From contig CAIYOB010000831.1 in NCBI GenBank assembly GCA_903927685.1, positions 1-23,378 on the forward strand: a stretch of DNA of 23,378 nt, given 5' to 3'. The notes beneath the pieces were generated by a model. The model was not told the origin of the DNA, ran no database searches, and saw only the letters and a program-made list of their open reading frames with translations. Both the position numbers and the translations under genes were made by a program. Below are positions 1 through 13,481 of this stretch, piece after piece (the first letter of the stretch is position 1; each line of letters begins with the position of its first letter). Source of the stretch: an uncultured Planctomycetaceae bacterium (lineage in GTDB: Bacteria > Planctomycetota > Planctomycetia > Pirellulales > Pirellulaceae).

Positions 1-60
1 TACGAGTGGCGAGCCCCCAGTCTTGCCACTGGGGGCTCGCTGCACTCGACCCCAGGCACC
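1..60. repeat. Intergenic palindromic repeat, family A, copy 1
   Basis: The arms GCGAGCCCCCAG (9-20) and CTGGGGGCTCGC (29-40) are perfectly complementary over 12 bp around an 8-nt loop. The stem continues outward as CGAGTG (3-8) with CACTCG (43-48), across a 2-nt TG bulge. The tail CCCCAGGCACC follows. The same unit recurs twice at 23220-23378, with relatives at 9735 and 14728. It lies 3' of the ABC permease gene, so it could end that transcript, but there is no T-run to indicate an intrinsic terminator. Confidence 0.9.
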
Positions 61-127
61 CGACTGCGCTAGGCCGCGCTTGACAGCCGGTCGCAACTCG
101 GCAACAGCAGGCGTGCCGCGGCGACGG

Positions 128-1192
128 CTACTGGCCCCCGCCTTCGCCGCGGGGCGTCCGCGAGAACCAGCGGCTCAGCAGCCCAAAACGGCGGCCGCTG
201 AGCCGATGGCGGTAGGCGTCGGCGATCACGGCCGCTACGATCACGCCGCCGGTGACGATCCGCTTGGTCGGATCGCTGGCCCCGATCTGCGCCAGCCCGG
301 ATTCCAGGACGCGGATGATCAAGACACCCAGGAAGCTGCTGATGACCGACCCGCGGCCGCCCATCAGGCTCGTGCCGCCGATCACCACCGCCGCGATGGC
401 CGCCAGTTCCATTCCCACGCCGCCGTTGGGATCGGCCGAGCCCAGCCGCGAGGCTTGAAAGATGCCGCCCAGGCCGCTCAACAAGCCGGCAATCGCAAAC
501 ACGGCAATCTTGGTCGGTCGCGGATTGATGCCGGAATAACGCACCACTTGTTCGTTGTGCCCGATGGCCAGCATGTACCGGCCAAAGACGGTCCCGGACA
601 GGATGAATTGGCCCGCCACGACGACGGCCACCGCGGCCAGGAACGCTCCGGAAACGCCGAGGCCCTCCAACGGAGCGGCGATCCCTTCGATCCGGGCGCC
701 GATGTACATGGTCTGACTGTCCGTAGCCAAGTACGCACAGCCCCGCGCGATCTCCAGCATCCCCAAGGTGACGATGAAGGCCGGAATCGACCAGCCGACG
801 CTGATGACGCCGTTGACCAGGCCGCACGCCAGGCCCGCTGCCAGGCACAGCAGCCCGGCCGCCCACACGGGCCAGTGCCAGTCGGCCATGGCCACCCCCA
901 GCACTGCGGCGCCCAACGCCAGCACGGAGCCCACGGACAAGTCGATTCCGCCGATGATCAGCACCAGCGTCATCCCCACGGCGATGACCGTCAAATCGGG
1001 GATCTGGTTGGCGACCGTGGCCAGCGTCTGCAGGGTGAAGAAGTGGTCGCTCCGCGCACTGAACAAACCGACCAGGACCGCCAGGACTAGCAGCAGCCCC
1101 AGGTAGTTCGCCAACTCGGCCACGCCCCACAGCGGGGCGCGCGGACGGGATGGCTCAGGTTCGGAACGCGTCGAGGAAAGGCTCTCGCTCAT
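128..1192 (-). CDS. ABC transporter permease, ribose/sugar (RbsC-like) family
   Basis: This is the membrane channel subunit of a carbohydrate ABC importer of the BPD_transp_2 (RbsC/XylH/AraH) type, 354 aa. That is close to the family's usual 320-350. After a polar N-terminus of about 28 residues there are many hydrophobic segments. The characteristic stretch 'GMTLVLIIGGIDLSVGSVLA' sits in the first third, and a conserved 'GRYMLAIGHNEQVVRYSGI' lies in the cytoplasmic loop region, followed by 'VIGGTSLMGGRGSV'. The start ATG at 1192 overlaps the stop of the upstream substrate-binding protein as ATGA, indicating translational coupling. An open frame extends upstream to 1534 but runs antisense-like through the SBP gene, so I reject the longer start. 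No ATPase gene is adjacent. The substrate cannot be read from the sequence; a pentose such as ribose is a family-level guess. Confidence 0.93.
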   Translation of the reverse strand: MSESLSSTRSEPEPSRPRAPLWGVAELANYLGLLLVLAVLVGLFSARSDHFFTLQTLATVANQIPDLTVIAVGMTLVLIIGGIDLSVGSVLALGAAVLGVAMADWHWPVWAAGLLCLAAGLACGLVNGVISVGWSIPAFIVTLGMLEIARGCAYLATDSQTMYIGARIEGIAAPLEGLGVSGAFLAAVAVVVAGQFILSGTVFGRYMLAIGHNEQVVRYSGINPRPTKIAVFAIAGLLSGLGGIFQASRLGSADPNGGVGMELAAIAAVVIGGTSLMGGRGSVISSFLGVLIIRVLESGLAQIGASDPTKRIVTGGVIVAAVIADAYRHRLSGRRFGLLSRWFSRTPRGEGGGQ

Positions 1193-2247
1193 GGCTGCTT
1201 CAACGTTTCGGCCGTCACCAACTCGACCGGGGTTTGCTTGTCCTGCAATGTCGCTTCGCCGCGGTGCAACTGCAGAGCATATTCGATCCCAAACACGGCC
1301 AACTGGTCCGCATGCTGCTCGATGGTGGCCAACACGGCGCCTTCCTTGATCGCCGCCCGTACGGCGGAGATGCCGTCGTAGCCGATGATCAGGATCTGCC
1401 CGCTGCGGCCCGCTGCCTTGACGGCCGCCACGGCGCCCAGGGCCATGCTGTCGTTGCCGCACAAGAGAGCCTTGATGTCGGCATGCTCGCTGATCATCGC
1501 CGAGGCCACGCGATTGGCGATGTCCATTTCCCACTGAGCGCTCTGCACGTCGACGATCTCGATGCCGGCCGCCTGCATGGCATCCTCGAAGCCCAGCCGC
1601 CGCTGCTGCCCGTTGAACGCGGTACGGATTCCTTCCAGCATGCCCACCTTGTCGCCTTTGGCCAACTTCGTCGCCAGGTACTCGGCCGCCTGCCGGGCGC
1701 CGGCCCGATTGTCCGGCCCGACGAAGGGGATCTTGGTGTCGGTCTCTTTCAGGACCGCATCGTCCAACTTGTTGTCGATGTTCACGACGACAATGCCGGC
1801 CGCTTGGGCTCGTTTCAACACCGACACCAACGCCTTGGAATCGGCCGGCGCAATCACGATCGCATCGACCTGGTTGGCGATCATCTCCTCGACAAGCCCT
1901 ACTTGCCGAGCCAGGTCGCGCTCGTCCTTGATGCCGTTAACCACCAGCTCGTACTGATCGGCGTGCTCGGCCTGATGCTTCTTCGCCCCCTCGGCCATCG
2001 TGGAAAAGAACTCGTTGGCCAGCGACTTCATAATCAGGGCGATCTGGGGCTTCTTGGCAGCCTGGGACGCCGGGGCGGGCGACGCTCCGGAGTCCACGGC
2101 GGGCGGCTTGGGACCGTTGCAGCCGGCCAGGGCGGCCAGCAGGGTCAAGCTCACCGCCCACAGGCAGGGTCGCGATGCGGATGGAGGAACCGGACGAGTG
2201 GTCGCAGCTTGCTGGCCGGCCGGACCGTGGATTGGCAGCGATGGCAT
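1189..2247 (-). CDS. Sugar ABC transporter substrate-binding lipoprotein (RbsB-like)
   Basis: A periplasmic-binding protein of the Peripla_BP_4 (RbsB-like) family, 352 aa, expected to capture a sugar and deliver it to the permease encoded next. The N-terminus has a long polar n-region and then a hydrophobic segment ending in the lipobox LAALAGC, so Cys43 is the predicted lipidated residue. A Pro/Ala/Ser linker follows, then the binding fold starting at 'KPQIALIMKSLANEFFSTMA'. Family-typical elements are 'VDAIVIAPADSKALV', 'GIVVVNIDNKL', 'ALLCGNDSMALGAVAA' and 'ILIIGYDG'. The ATG at 2247 was chosen because AAGGAG (2254-2259) lies 6 nt upstream and the signal peptide begins there. The open frame continues to 2880, through repeat B1, and that extension is not credible. 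The stop overlaps the permease start by 4 nt. Identity of the ligand is uncertain. Confidence 0.94.
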   Translation of the reverse strand: MPSLPIHGPAGQQAATTRPVPPSASRPCLWAVSLTLLAALAGCNGPKPPAVDSGASPAPASQAAKKPQIALIMKSLANEFFSTMAEGAKKHQAEHADQYELVVNGIKDERDLARQVGLVEEMIANQVDAIVIAPADSKALVSVLKRAQAAGIVVVNIDNKLDDAVLKETDTKIPFVGPDNRAGARQAAEYLATKLAKGDKVGMLEGIRTAFNGQQRRLGFEDAMQAAGIEIVDVQSAQWEMDIANRVASAMISEHADIKALLCGNDSMALGAVAAVKAAGRSGQILIIGYDGISAVRAAIKEGAVLATIEQHADQLAVFGIEYALQLHRGEATLQDKQTPVELVTAETLKQP

Positions 2248-2253
2248 GGGAAG

Positions 2254-2259
2254 CTCCTT
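2254..2259 (-). promoter_or_regulatory. Ribosome binding site of the substrate-binding protein
   Basis: AAGGAG on the minus strand, 6 nt before the ATG at 2247. It decides the start within a much longer open frame. Confidence 0.75.
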
Positions 2260-2355
2260 GCAGGAATCCTGGATGGGCATAGTGTAGCGACTGGCCGCCA
2301 TCGTTCGCCAGCAGGCAGGACGAAATCCCGGGTGGGCCTGGATCGGCCCCACTGA

Positions 2356-2406
2356 AACCCGAAGCGCCAGCGAGTGGGGTCGCCCCTCTCGCTTGCGCTT
2401 CGGGTT
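2356..2406. repeat. Intergenic palindromic repeat, family B, copy 1
   Basis: AACCCGAAGCG (2356-2366) is perfectly complementary to CGCTTCGGGTT (2396-2406). Inside, CAGCGAG pairs imperfectly with CTCGCTT. It lies between the 3' end of the small membrane protein gene and the 5' end of the ABC operon. Translated, it gives the 'NPKRKREGR' type of spurious peptide often seen in planctomycete ORF calls. The same core recurs at 3181, 12096 and 23111. Confidence 0.85.
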
Positions 2407-2471
2407 ACTGACGCTGCTGGTCGTATTCTGCGCGACACTCCGATCAACGCCCCGGTGCGGCTCGCCGTCCG

Positions 2472-2741
2472 TCACAGCAGCGGCAGGACGAAGATCAGGA
2501 ATGACAGCGTCAAGACCGTCCCGATGACAATGCCGGGCCAGATTCCCGCCCAGCCCGCCGCCAGGTGGCCGGCACAGCCGCAGGCGATGGGTCCCAGCAG
2601 GACGAGGCCCCAGAACCGCACCGACTTGTCGTCGTGGGTGACCATCCAGAAAGGCACGGACAAGACGGCGGTCACCGCCAGTAAGGACTTCAGGCTGAAC
2701 TGCCAGGGTCTTGCCATTGGGGGCCGCGTTTCGTCGGACAT
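2472..2741 (-). CDS. Small hypothetical membrane protein (planctomycete 'QFSLKSLL' type)
   Basis: A short protein of about 89 aa from the ATG at 2741. After a polar start it reads 'RPWQFSLKSLLAVTAVLSVP', an opening shared by many small planctomycete membrane proteins of unknown function. Three hydrophobic segments are visible: the one just quoted, a central Gly/Ala/Cys-rich one ('FWGLVLLGPIACGCAGHLAA'), and a C-terminal one ending in 'LTLSFLIFVLPLL'. The start is uncertain. Other in-frame ATGs are at 2789 (a weak GGAA upstream) and 2717, and none has a convincing ribosome binding site. It is divergent from csrA. No function is assigned. Confidence 0.6.
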   Translation of the reverse strand: MSDETRPPMARPWQFSLKSLLAVTAVLSVPFWMVTHDDKSVRFWGLVLLGPIACGCAGHLAAGWAGIWPGIVIGTVLTLSFLIFVLPLL

Positions 2742-2794
2742 TATTCGAAGTGGGGTGCGGGCTCGACGCGTGAGAAAATCTCTTTTCATTATTC

Positions 2795-2820
2795 CAGCTG
2801 TGACCAACCGTGTCACTGGC
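2795..2820 (+). promoter_or_regulatory. Inverted repeat upstream of csrA
   Basis: CCAG-ct-GTGAC and GTCACTGG form a 9-bp stem with a 2-nt bulge around a 7-nt loop. It lies about 60 nt upstream of the csrA start, in the divergent intergenic region. It could be an operator or an mRNA leader hairpin; nothing more specific can be said. Confidence 0.3.
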
Positions 2821-2867
2821 CACCTCGATAACTCCCCCATTACCCAGTGCTTCCCGAAATCTCGTTG

Positions 2868-2874
2868 AAAGGAG
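2868..2874 (+). promoter_or_regulatory. csrA ribosome binding site containing a GGA motif
   Basis: AAAGGAG lies 8 nt before the GTG at 2883 and selects it over an in-frame upstream codon at 2847. CsrA proteins bind GGA motifs, often within Shine-Dalgarno sequences, so this site could also serve autoregulation. That is inference from the family, not shown here. Confidence 0.7.
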
Positions 2875-2882
2875 AGTCAACG

Positions 2883-3101
2883 GTGTTGGTCTTACAAAGG
2901 AAGAAGGCGGAGACGGTTGTGGTTGATGGTCGGATCCAGATCAAGGTGCTGCGGATCAGCCGCAACACGATCAGCTTGGGCATCGATGCGCCGGGCGACG
3001 TGGCGATCTGGCGGGGCGAGTTGGGGCAGTCCGAGCCGGCCATTGAGGCGGTGGAAGGGAGGGCCCGCATCAGGAGGTTGCCGCTGGTCCAATCGGCTTG
3101 A
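2883..3101 (+). CDS. csrA: Carbon storage regulator CsrA
   Basis: A small RNA-binding post-transcriptional regulator, 72 aa; the family is usually 60-75. Starting at GTG 2883, the protein opens MLVLQRKKAETVVVDGRI, matching the CsrA opening with Leu4 and Arg6. The core 'ISLGIDAPGDVAIWRGEL' keeps the RNA-contacting Arg at position 44. Position 43 is Trp rather than the common His. The C-terminal 25 residues (Glu/Arg-rich, ending 'RLPLVQSA') are family-variable. CsrA acts as a cytoplasmic dimer that blocks or protects mRNA 5' regions. In planctomycetes it is often tied to motility, but no flagellar gene is in this window. The upstream neighbour is divergent, and the downstream kinase gene is convergent, with repeats between. 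Confidence 0.93.
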   Translation: MLVLQRKKAETVVVDGRIQIKVLRISRNTISLGIDAPGDVAIWRGELGQSEPAIEAVEGRARIRRLPLVQSA

Positions 3102-3142
3102 GACTTCGCCGGGACCCGGACGCCCATCGCAGCCTGACGCCG

Positions 3143-3190
3143 CGTAACCCGCAGCGTAGCCGGCAACGTAGCCCGCATTGTAACCCGAAG
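3143..3190 (+). repeat. Short tandem degenerate repeat leading into repeat B2
   Basis: Four imperfect units of 11-13 nt: CGTAACCCGCAG, CGTAGCCGGCAA, CGTAGCCCGCATT and GTAACCCGAAG. The last one is the left edge of palindrome B2. It looks like local slippage or duplication of the family B terminus. Confidence 0.6.
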
Positions 3191-3246
3191 CGTCAGCGAG
3201 GAATCTGGCTGGAAGGGGGGTTCATCCTCGCTGACGCGTCGGGTAA
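3181..3246. repeat. Intergenic palindromic repeat, family B, copy 2
   Basis: The left arm ACCCGAAGCGTCAGCGAGGA (3183-3202) and the right arm TCCTCGCTGACGCGTCGGGT (3225-3244) are complementary at 19 of 20 positions, around a 22-nt loop. It sits between the convergent csrA and histidine kinase genes, where it could act as a bidirectional transcript end. There is no T-tract. Confidence 0.88.
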
Positions 3247-3356
3247 CGAACAGCGGCTTTGCCGCTTCACCTCGTACCATTCGGCCCCGTGCCGGTGGAG
3301 CTAGGTTTGGCGACCACACACGGCCCATCCCGAGCGGCGAGGCGGGTAAGGGCGTG

Positions 3357-9539
<6,183 letters not shown>

Positions 9540-9734
9540 GGACACAGGCTCAAGGTGACAGAGTGGCGGGAGACTGGACGCGCTGGGACGGGATCCAGTC
9601 TAGCTGGGCAGGACGGGGGAAACAAGCTGACGAGGGGGGGCGGCGCAAGCGAGCCAAAGCCCTGCGGCCGTTCATCCCTAAGTGGGGTGGGTGATCGACG
9701 AGTAGCGGTGATCCCACCACCGGGAATTGAAGCT

Positions 9735-9772
9735 GGGTGCCTGGGGGCGAGCGCAGCGAGCCCCAGGCACCC
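9735..9772. repeat. Palindrome related to repeat family A (variant)
   Basis: GGGTGCCTGGGG (9735-9746) and CCCCAGGCACCC (9761-9772) form a perfect 12-bp stem around a 14-nt loop that contains GCGAGC. The right arm matches the CCCCAGGCACC tail of copy 1. It lies between the 5' end of the kinase gene and the 3' end of the protease gene, 66 nt past the protease stop, so it could serve as its transcript end. Nothing else is recognisable in 9540-9837. Confidence 0.8.
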
Positions 9773-9837
9773 CGGTATTTGACCCTGAACCCAAACCTGC
9801 CGGACGGACGGAACCGCCGGTTCGCCGGGCGGATGGG

Positions 9838-11928
9838 CTACCGCAGCCAGGCGATCCGGTTCTGTTCCAGCAGCCGCGCATAATCGGCGGCGATGGCCAG
9901 CACCTCGTTCATGTAGTAGTCGCGTTTGACGATCTCGTCGCTGGCGACGGCCTGGTCTTCCAGCTGCTTCTCATCTTCTTTGTCAGCGTCGAATTCGGCC
10001 CGCTCGGCAAAGAACTCTTTCTCGTTCAGCGTGACCAACTTTTTGGCCTTCTGTTCCTTGTAGCGTTCGATACGGCGCGACAGCTTGGCGAAATCTCCCG
10101 ACTGCGAGATGCGAGTCTGGGAGCCGCTGGTCAGGGCCTGGACCAGGGCCTGGTCCGCCATCTTGTAGGCATCGTAGCCGGCCGAGGGCACGCGGTCGAA
10201 TTCCAGGGCATAGTCGAGGTCGGCTTCGCTGACGTCCATGTGGTCGGTGATGGACGGCAGGGTGATGTCCGCCAAGACGCCGCGCTTCTGCGTGCTGTCG
10301 CCGTTGGGACGATAGAACTGCTGCATCGTGATTTTCAGCGCGCCCAAGGGCGGCGGATTGATTCGGATCAGCCGCTCGCCGAGATCGAGCAGACTCTGAA
10401 CCGTGCCCTTGCCGTGCGTGGACGAATCGCCGACGATGATCCCGCGGTGATAGTCCTGGATGGCTCCAGCCAGGATCTCGCTGGCACTGGCGCTGAACTT
10501 GCTGGTCAGCACGACCAAGGGGCCCTTCCAGGCCACGCCCGGCTCGTCGTCCGGCAGGGACTCGACTTCGCCCGCCGAGTTCTTGACTTGCACCACAGGA
10601 CCTTGGTCGATGAACAGGCCGGTCAGGCTGATGGCTTCGGGCAGGCTGCCGCCGCCGTTGCGGCGCAGGTCCAGAACGACCACTTCCACGCCTTTCTGAG
10701 TAAAGTCGTCCAGGATTTTCCGGACATCGCGCGTGGTGCTCTTGTAGCCGTCGTTCCCGTTCCGCGCCTCCTCCATGTCCATGTAAAAGCTGGGCAAATC
10801 AATAACGCCGATCCGCAGCGGCGACCCATCGACGTTAACGCCCTCCGTGATGATCTCGGCACGGGCCTCGCTGTCTTTCAGTTCGATCTTGGCCCGCGTG
10901 ATCGTGTAGACGCTCTTCTCGTTGCTGCCGGCGGGGAGGACACCCAACTTGACCACCGTCCCGGCCTTGCCGCGGATCATGTCCACCACGTCGTTCAACT
11001 TCATGTCAACGACGTCCACCATTTCGCCTTTGTCGTTGCTGACGCTGACGATACGGTCTTCCGGCTTGAGCTTGCCTTGCTTGTCAGCTGCCCCGCCGGG
11101 GATGATTTTCGAGATCACCGTATAGCCGTCTACCATTTGCAGGGCCGCACCGATCCCCTCCAAGTTCAGCCGCATGAGGATGCGGAAGTTCTCGACCGTC
11201 TTGGGTGACATGTAAGACGTATGGGGATCGTAGCTGCTCAGGATCGACGTGATGAACATCTCCAGCAACTCGTCCGCGTCGGTCTGGTGCATCCGCTTGG
11301 CAAAACTGTCGTAGCGGCGACGGAGCTTTTCGCGAGCTTCCTCGCCCTCGACCTTGTCGCCTTTCAAGACCAGCAAGTCATACTTGATGCGGCGCCGCCA
11401 ACGGTCCTGGATTTCTTGATCGTCACGGGCGTACTGGATCGCCTTGGGATCGGTGACCAACGTCTCCTGGGCCTCGAAGTCAAAGTCGTGCTTCAGCAAC
11501 TCGAGAACCAGTTTGACGCGTCCATCCACGCGTTGCAGGAAGCGTTCAAAGACCGAAAACGCAAAGCTGACGTCCTTGTCGGCCAGCATGTTGTCCAGGT
11601 CGTGCTTGCGGAGCATGAACTCGTCCGCGTCCGACTGCTGGAAGTACATCTTCATCGGATCCAGGGCATCCAGGAAAGCCTTGAGACCGCGCTCCGAAAT
11701 CTCGTCATCCAAGGGGTGCTTGGACAGATGCTCTTCGCGGATCAGCTTGGTAATGCTGGTGACGACGAACCGGTCGTAAGGCCGGGGTTTCACGAGGTCG
11801 GCGGACAAGCACGACCAAATCCCCAACAGGGCGGCGGTCCCCAGGGTCAGCCCCAGGACGGTCGTCCGACGAAACGAACGCAATGGAAAGTGCTTCAACA
11901 TCAGCTCATTCACCCCTTGGACGTGCAT
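9838..11928 (-). CDS. Carboxy-terminal processing protease, S41 family (Prc/Tsp type)
   Basis: A Ser/Lys-dyad protease of 696 aa, predicted to act in the cell envelope on proteins with nonpolar C-termini. The N-terminus has basic residues followed by a hydrophobic segment ('TTVLGLTLGTAALLGIWSC'), a signal peptide or anchor. A long N-terminal helical domain precedes a PDZ domain (about 258-335, 'GYTVISKIIPGGAADKQGKL'). The protease core includes 'VVVLDLRRNGGGSLPEAISL'. The dyad is predicted as Ser481 in 'SASASE' and Lys507 in 'HGKGTVQ'. The spacing of 26 is one more than the 25 I recall for E. coli Prc, owing to an extra residue before the Gly-Lys-Gly. The Lys/Glu-rich C-terminal part resembles the Prc C-terminal domain (DUF3340-like) rather than short CtpA proteins. 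Alternative start: ATG 11901, with AAGGGG about 11 nt upstream, which would shorten the n-region by 9 residues. Confidence 0.93.
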   Translation of the reverse strand: MHVQGVNELMLKHFPLRSFRRTTVLGLTLGTAALLGIWSCLSADLVKPRPYDRFVVTSITKLIREEHLSKHPLDDEISERGLKAFLDALDPMKMYFQQSDADEFMLRKHDLDNMLADKDVSFAFSVFERFLQRVDGRVKLVLELLKHDFDFEAQETLVTDPKAIQYARDDQEIQDRWRRRIKYDLLVLKGDKVEGEEAREKLRRRYDSFAKRMHQTDADELLEMFITSILSSYDPHTSYMSPKTVENFRILMRLNLEGIGAALQMVDGYTVISKIIPGGAADKQGKLKPEDRIVSVSNDKGEMVDVVDMKLNDVVDMIRGKAGTVVKLGVLPAGSNEKSVYTITRAKIELKDSEARAEIITEGVNVDGSPLRIGVIDLPSFYMDMEEARNGNDGYKSTTRDVRKILDDFTQKGVEVVVLDLRRNGGGSLPEAISLTGLFIDQGPVVQVKNSAGEVESLPDDEPGVAWKGPLVVLTSKFSASASEILAGAIQDYHRGIIVGDSSTHGKGTVQSLLDLGERLIRINPPPLGALKITMQQFYRPNGDSTQKRGVLADITLPSITDHMDVSEADLDYALEFDRVPSAGYDAYKMADQALVQALTSGSQTRISQSGDFAKLSRRIERYKEQKAKKLVTLNEKEFFAERAEFDADKEDEKQLEDQAVASDEIVKRDYYMNEVLAIAADYARLLEQNRIAWLR

Positions 11929-12095
11929 GACAGAACCGGACGGATCTTCTACTCGTCGAACTCGAATAGTACAGAGATGTTAGACGGAATCTGCGGTTGG
12001 GGCAAGAGCGACAAATTGCGCAGGGACTAGCGCGGCAGGCCGGTAAACGCCGCCCAGCGTCATCGCTATCCGGCACGCGGTGGAGCCTGAATGAG

Positions 12096-12148
12096 GCCCG
12101 AAGCGCCAGTGAAAGGGGATAAGTCTCCCACTCGCTGGCGCTTCGGGC
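12096..12148. repeat. Intergenic palindromic repeat, family B, copy 3
   Basis: GCCCGAAGCGCCAG (12096-12109) and CTGGCGCTTCGGGC (12135-12148) are perfect 14-bp complements around a 25-nt loop. It starts about 25 nt beyond the prs stop and precedes the protease gene. It differs from the other family B copies by GGCCC in place of AACCC, and the change is compensated on the other arm, so pairing is preserved. Confidence 0.88.
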
Positions 12149-12173
12149 TACATAAACCTCTGGATGGCGATCG

Positions 12174-13133
12174 TCAGCCGGGCTGCTTCTCGCTGAACAT
12201 CGCGCTGACCGACTGGTTCTGGTGAATCCGCTTGATCGCCTCGGCCAGCAGCGAGGCGATCGACAGCACCCGGATCTTGCTGCATTGCTCGTGCACGGTG
12301 GACGGAATACTGTCCGTGACCACGACGCTGGAAATCGGCGAGTCCTCGATCTTCTCGATCGCCTGGCCGCAGAAGATGCCGTGGGACGCGGCGACGTAGA
12401 TGTCTTTGGCGCCAGCCTCGCGGACCAGTCGAGCCGCTCCGCACACGGAGCCTGCGGTGCTGATCAGGTCGTCGAAGATCAAGGCCACGCGGCCTTCAAT
12501 CGGCCCGCCGATAATGTTCTCCTGCTTGGTTTCCGTCGCGCTGGACCGCCGCTTGTCGATGATCGCCAGGGTCCCACCCAGTTTCTTCGAATGGGTGATC
12601 GCGCGCTTGATGCTCCCCTCGTCGGGGCTGACGACTACGATGGCGTCGTGATTAAGGCCCAAGTCCATGAAGTACTTGTTCAAGACCGGAGAAGCGTTCA
12701 GGTGGTCGACCGGGACATCGAAAAAGCCTTGGATTTGGGCGGCGTGCAGGTCCATGGTCAGCACCCGGTTTGCACCTGCCCGGGCGATCAGATTCGCGAC
12801 CAGCTTGGCAGTGATCGGAACGCGGCCTTCGTCTTTGCGGTCCTGGCGGGCGTAGCCGAAGTACGGAATGACTGCGGTCACCCGGGCGGCACTAGCCCGC
12901 TGACAGCTGTCAATCATAATCAATAACTCCATCAAGTTGTCGTTGACCGGCTGGCAGGTCGGCTGGACCAGGAACACATCTCGCCCGCGGACATCCTCGT
13001 CGATTTTGCACGCCGTTTCGGTGTCGGGAAAGCTGTTGAGCGTGATCCGCCCCAACGGGATGTTCAGATGGTCGCAAATCCCCTTGGCAAGTTGTCGATT
13101 AGCCCGTCCGCTAAAGATCTTCAGCTCGTGCAT
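12174..13133 (-). CDS. prs: Ribose-phosphate pyrophosphokinase (PRPP synthetase)
   Basis: Transfers pyrophosphate from ATP to ribose-5-phosphate to give PRPP for purine, pyrimidine, His and Trp synthesis; cytoplasmic. The protein is 319 aa, the normal size. Starting at ATG 13133 it opens 'MHELKIFSGRANRQLA', the expected family start, and GGGAG lies 5 nt upstream. The frame is open to 13214, but that extension is not family-like. Visible motifs are 'YFGYARQDRKDEGRVPITAK', 'DLHAAQIQGFFDVPVDHL' with His130, 'VVSPDEGSIKRA', and the PRPP loop 'DDLISTAGSV' near residue 220. The loop has Ser where E. coli has Asp (DDMIDT); I believe such variation occurs in the family. The C-terminus 'ASHGIFCGQAIEKIEDSPI' is also typical. 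A family B palindrome follows the gene. Confidence 0.96.
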   Translation of the reverse strand: MHELKIFSGRANRQLAKGICDHLNIPLGRITLNSFPDTETACKIDEDVRGRDVFLVQPTCQPVNDNLMELLIMIDSCQRASAARVTAVIPYFGYARQDRKDEGRVPITAKLVANLIARAGANRVLTMDLHAAQIQGFFDVPVDHLNASPVLNKYFMDLGLNHDAIVVVSPDEGSIKRAITHSKKLGGTLAIIDKRRSSATETKQENIIGGPIEGRVALIFDDLISTAGSVCGAARLVREAGAKDIYVAASHGIFCGQAIEKIEDSPISSVVVTDSIPSTVHEQCSKIRVLSIASLLAEAIKRIHQNQSVSAMFSEKQPG

Positions 13134-13473
13134 GACTGCTCCCGTCCCGGCGTGGGAATTCCATGTTCCGGATTCTTCGCTGCTCGAGACGCTCCAGCTG
13201 TCCGCAAGGGTCAAGGGCCCCGCTCACCGGCTTTTGCGAAATTTTTGCGAAGAAAGAGTTGAGATACTGCGGGAATTCTCCGAATCTTCCCGTGCCGGCA
13301 CAATCTTGCCACGAAACGGGGCGCGATACCAGTGGTAGCACCGCCATTTTTCGGTCCCCGGACTCTGGACAGAGGGGCTTAATCTCGTGTATCTTACGGG
13401 GCTTATGGCGTACTCTGCGCTTGGATCATAACTTTAATATGGAGTTTTGCGATGATTTTGGTGGGGAGGACTA
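13134..13473. other. Divergent intergenic region between prs and rpsU
   Basis: No gene was recognised in these 340 nt apart from the rpsU leader elements listed separately. The overlapping open frames have no family-like sequence and no consistent start. The AT-rich stretch at 13415-13445 precedes rpsU. No T-loop or other tRNA signature was seen. Confidence 0.5.
13366..13395 (+). promoter_or_regulatory. Possible sigma-70-type promoter for rpsU
   Basis: TGGACA (13366-13371), an 18-nt spacer and TATCTT (13390-13395). The site is about 80 nt upstream of rpsU. It is a moderate match by eye only. Confidence 0.3.
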
Positions 13474-13481
13474 ATGGTTAA
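13452..13481 (+). CDS. Possible 9-codon leader ORF overlapping the rpsU start
   Basis: ATG 13452 opens a frame MILVGRTNG ending at TAA 13479-13481. GGAG (13441-13444) lies 7 nt before the ATG. The stop falls just inside rpsU, whose ATG is at 13474, so the two are frame-shifted and overlapping. A ribosome finishing the leader would be placed on the rpsU start. This may be chance; the arrangement and spacing are all that support it. Confidence 0.25.
   Translation: MILVGRTNG

Noticed and set aside
23..1130. Long frames on both strands overlapping the permease
   Set aside because: The permease frame alone shows the transmembrane pattern and family motifs. The others are Arg/Gly/Asp-rich shadows.
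1150..2355. A 401-codon plus-strand frame opposite the ABC genes
   Set aside because: The minus strand encodes a clear substrate-binding protein with lipobox and ribosome binding site. The plus frame has no recognisable family pattern.
2840..3328. Minus-strand frame of 162 codons across csrA and repeat B2
   Set aside because: It is antisense to csrA and translates the palindromes into the usual spurious 'TRRVSEDEP' peptide.
9727..12030. Plus-strand frames opposite the S41 protease
   Set aside because: The protease has PDZ, catalytic Ser/Lys and C-terminal domain features on the minus strand. The plus frames mirror it.
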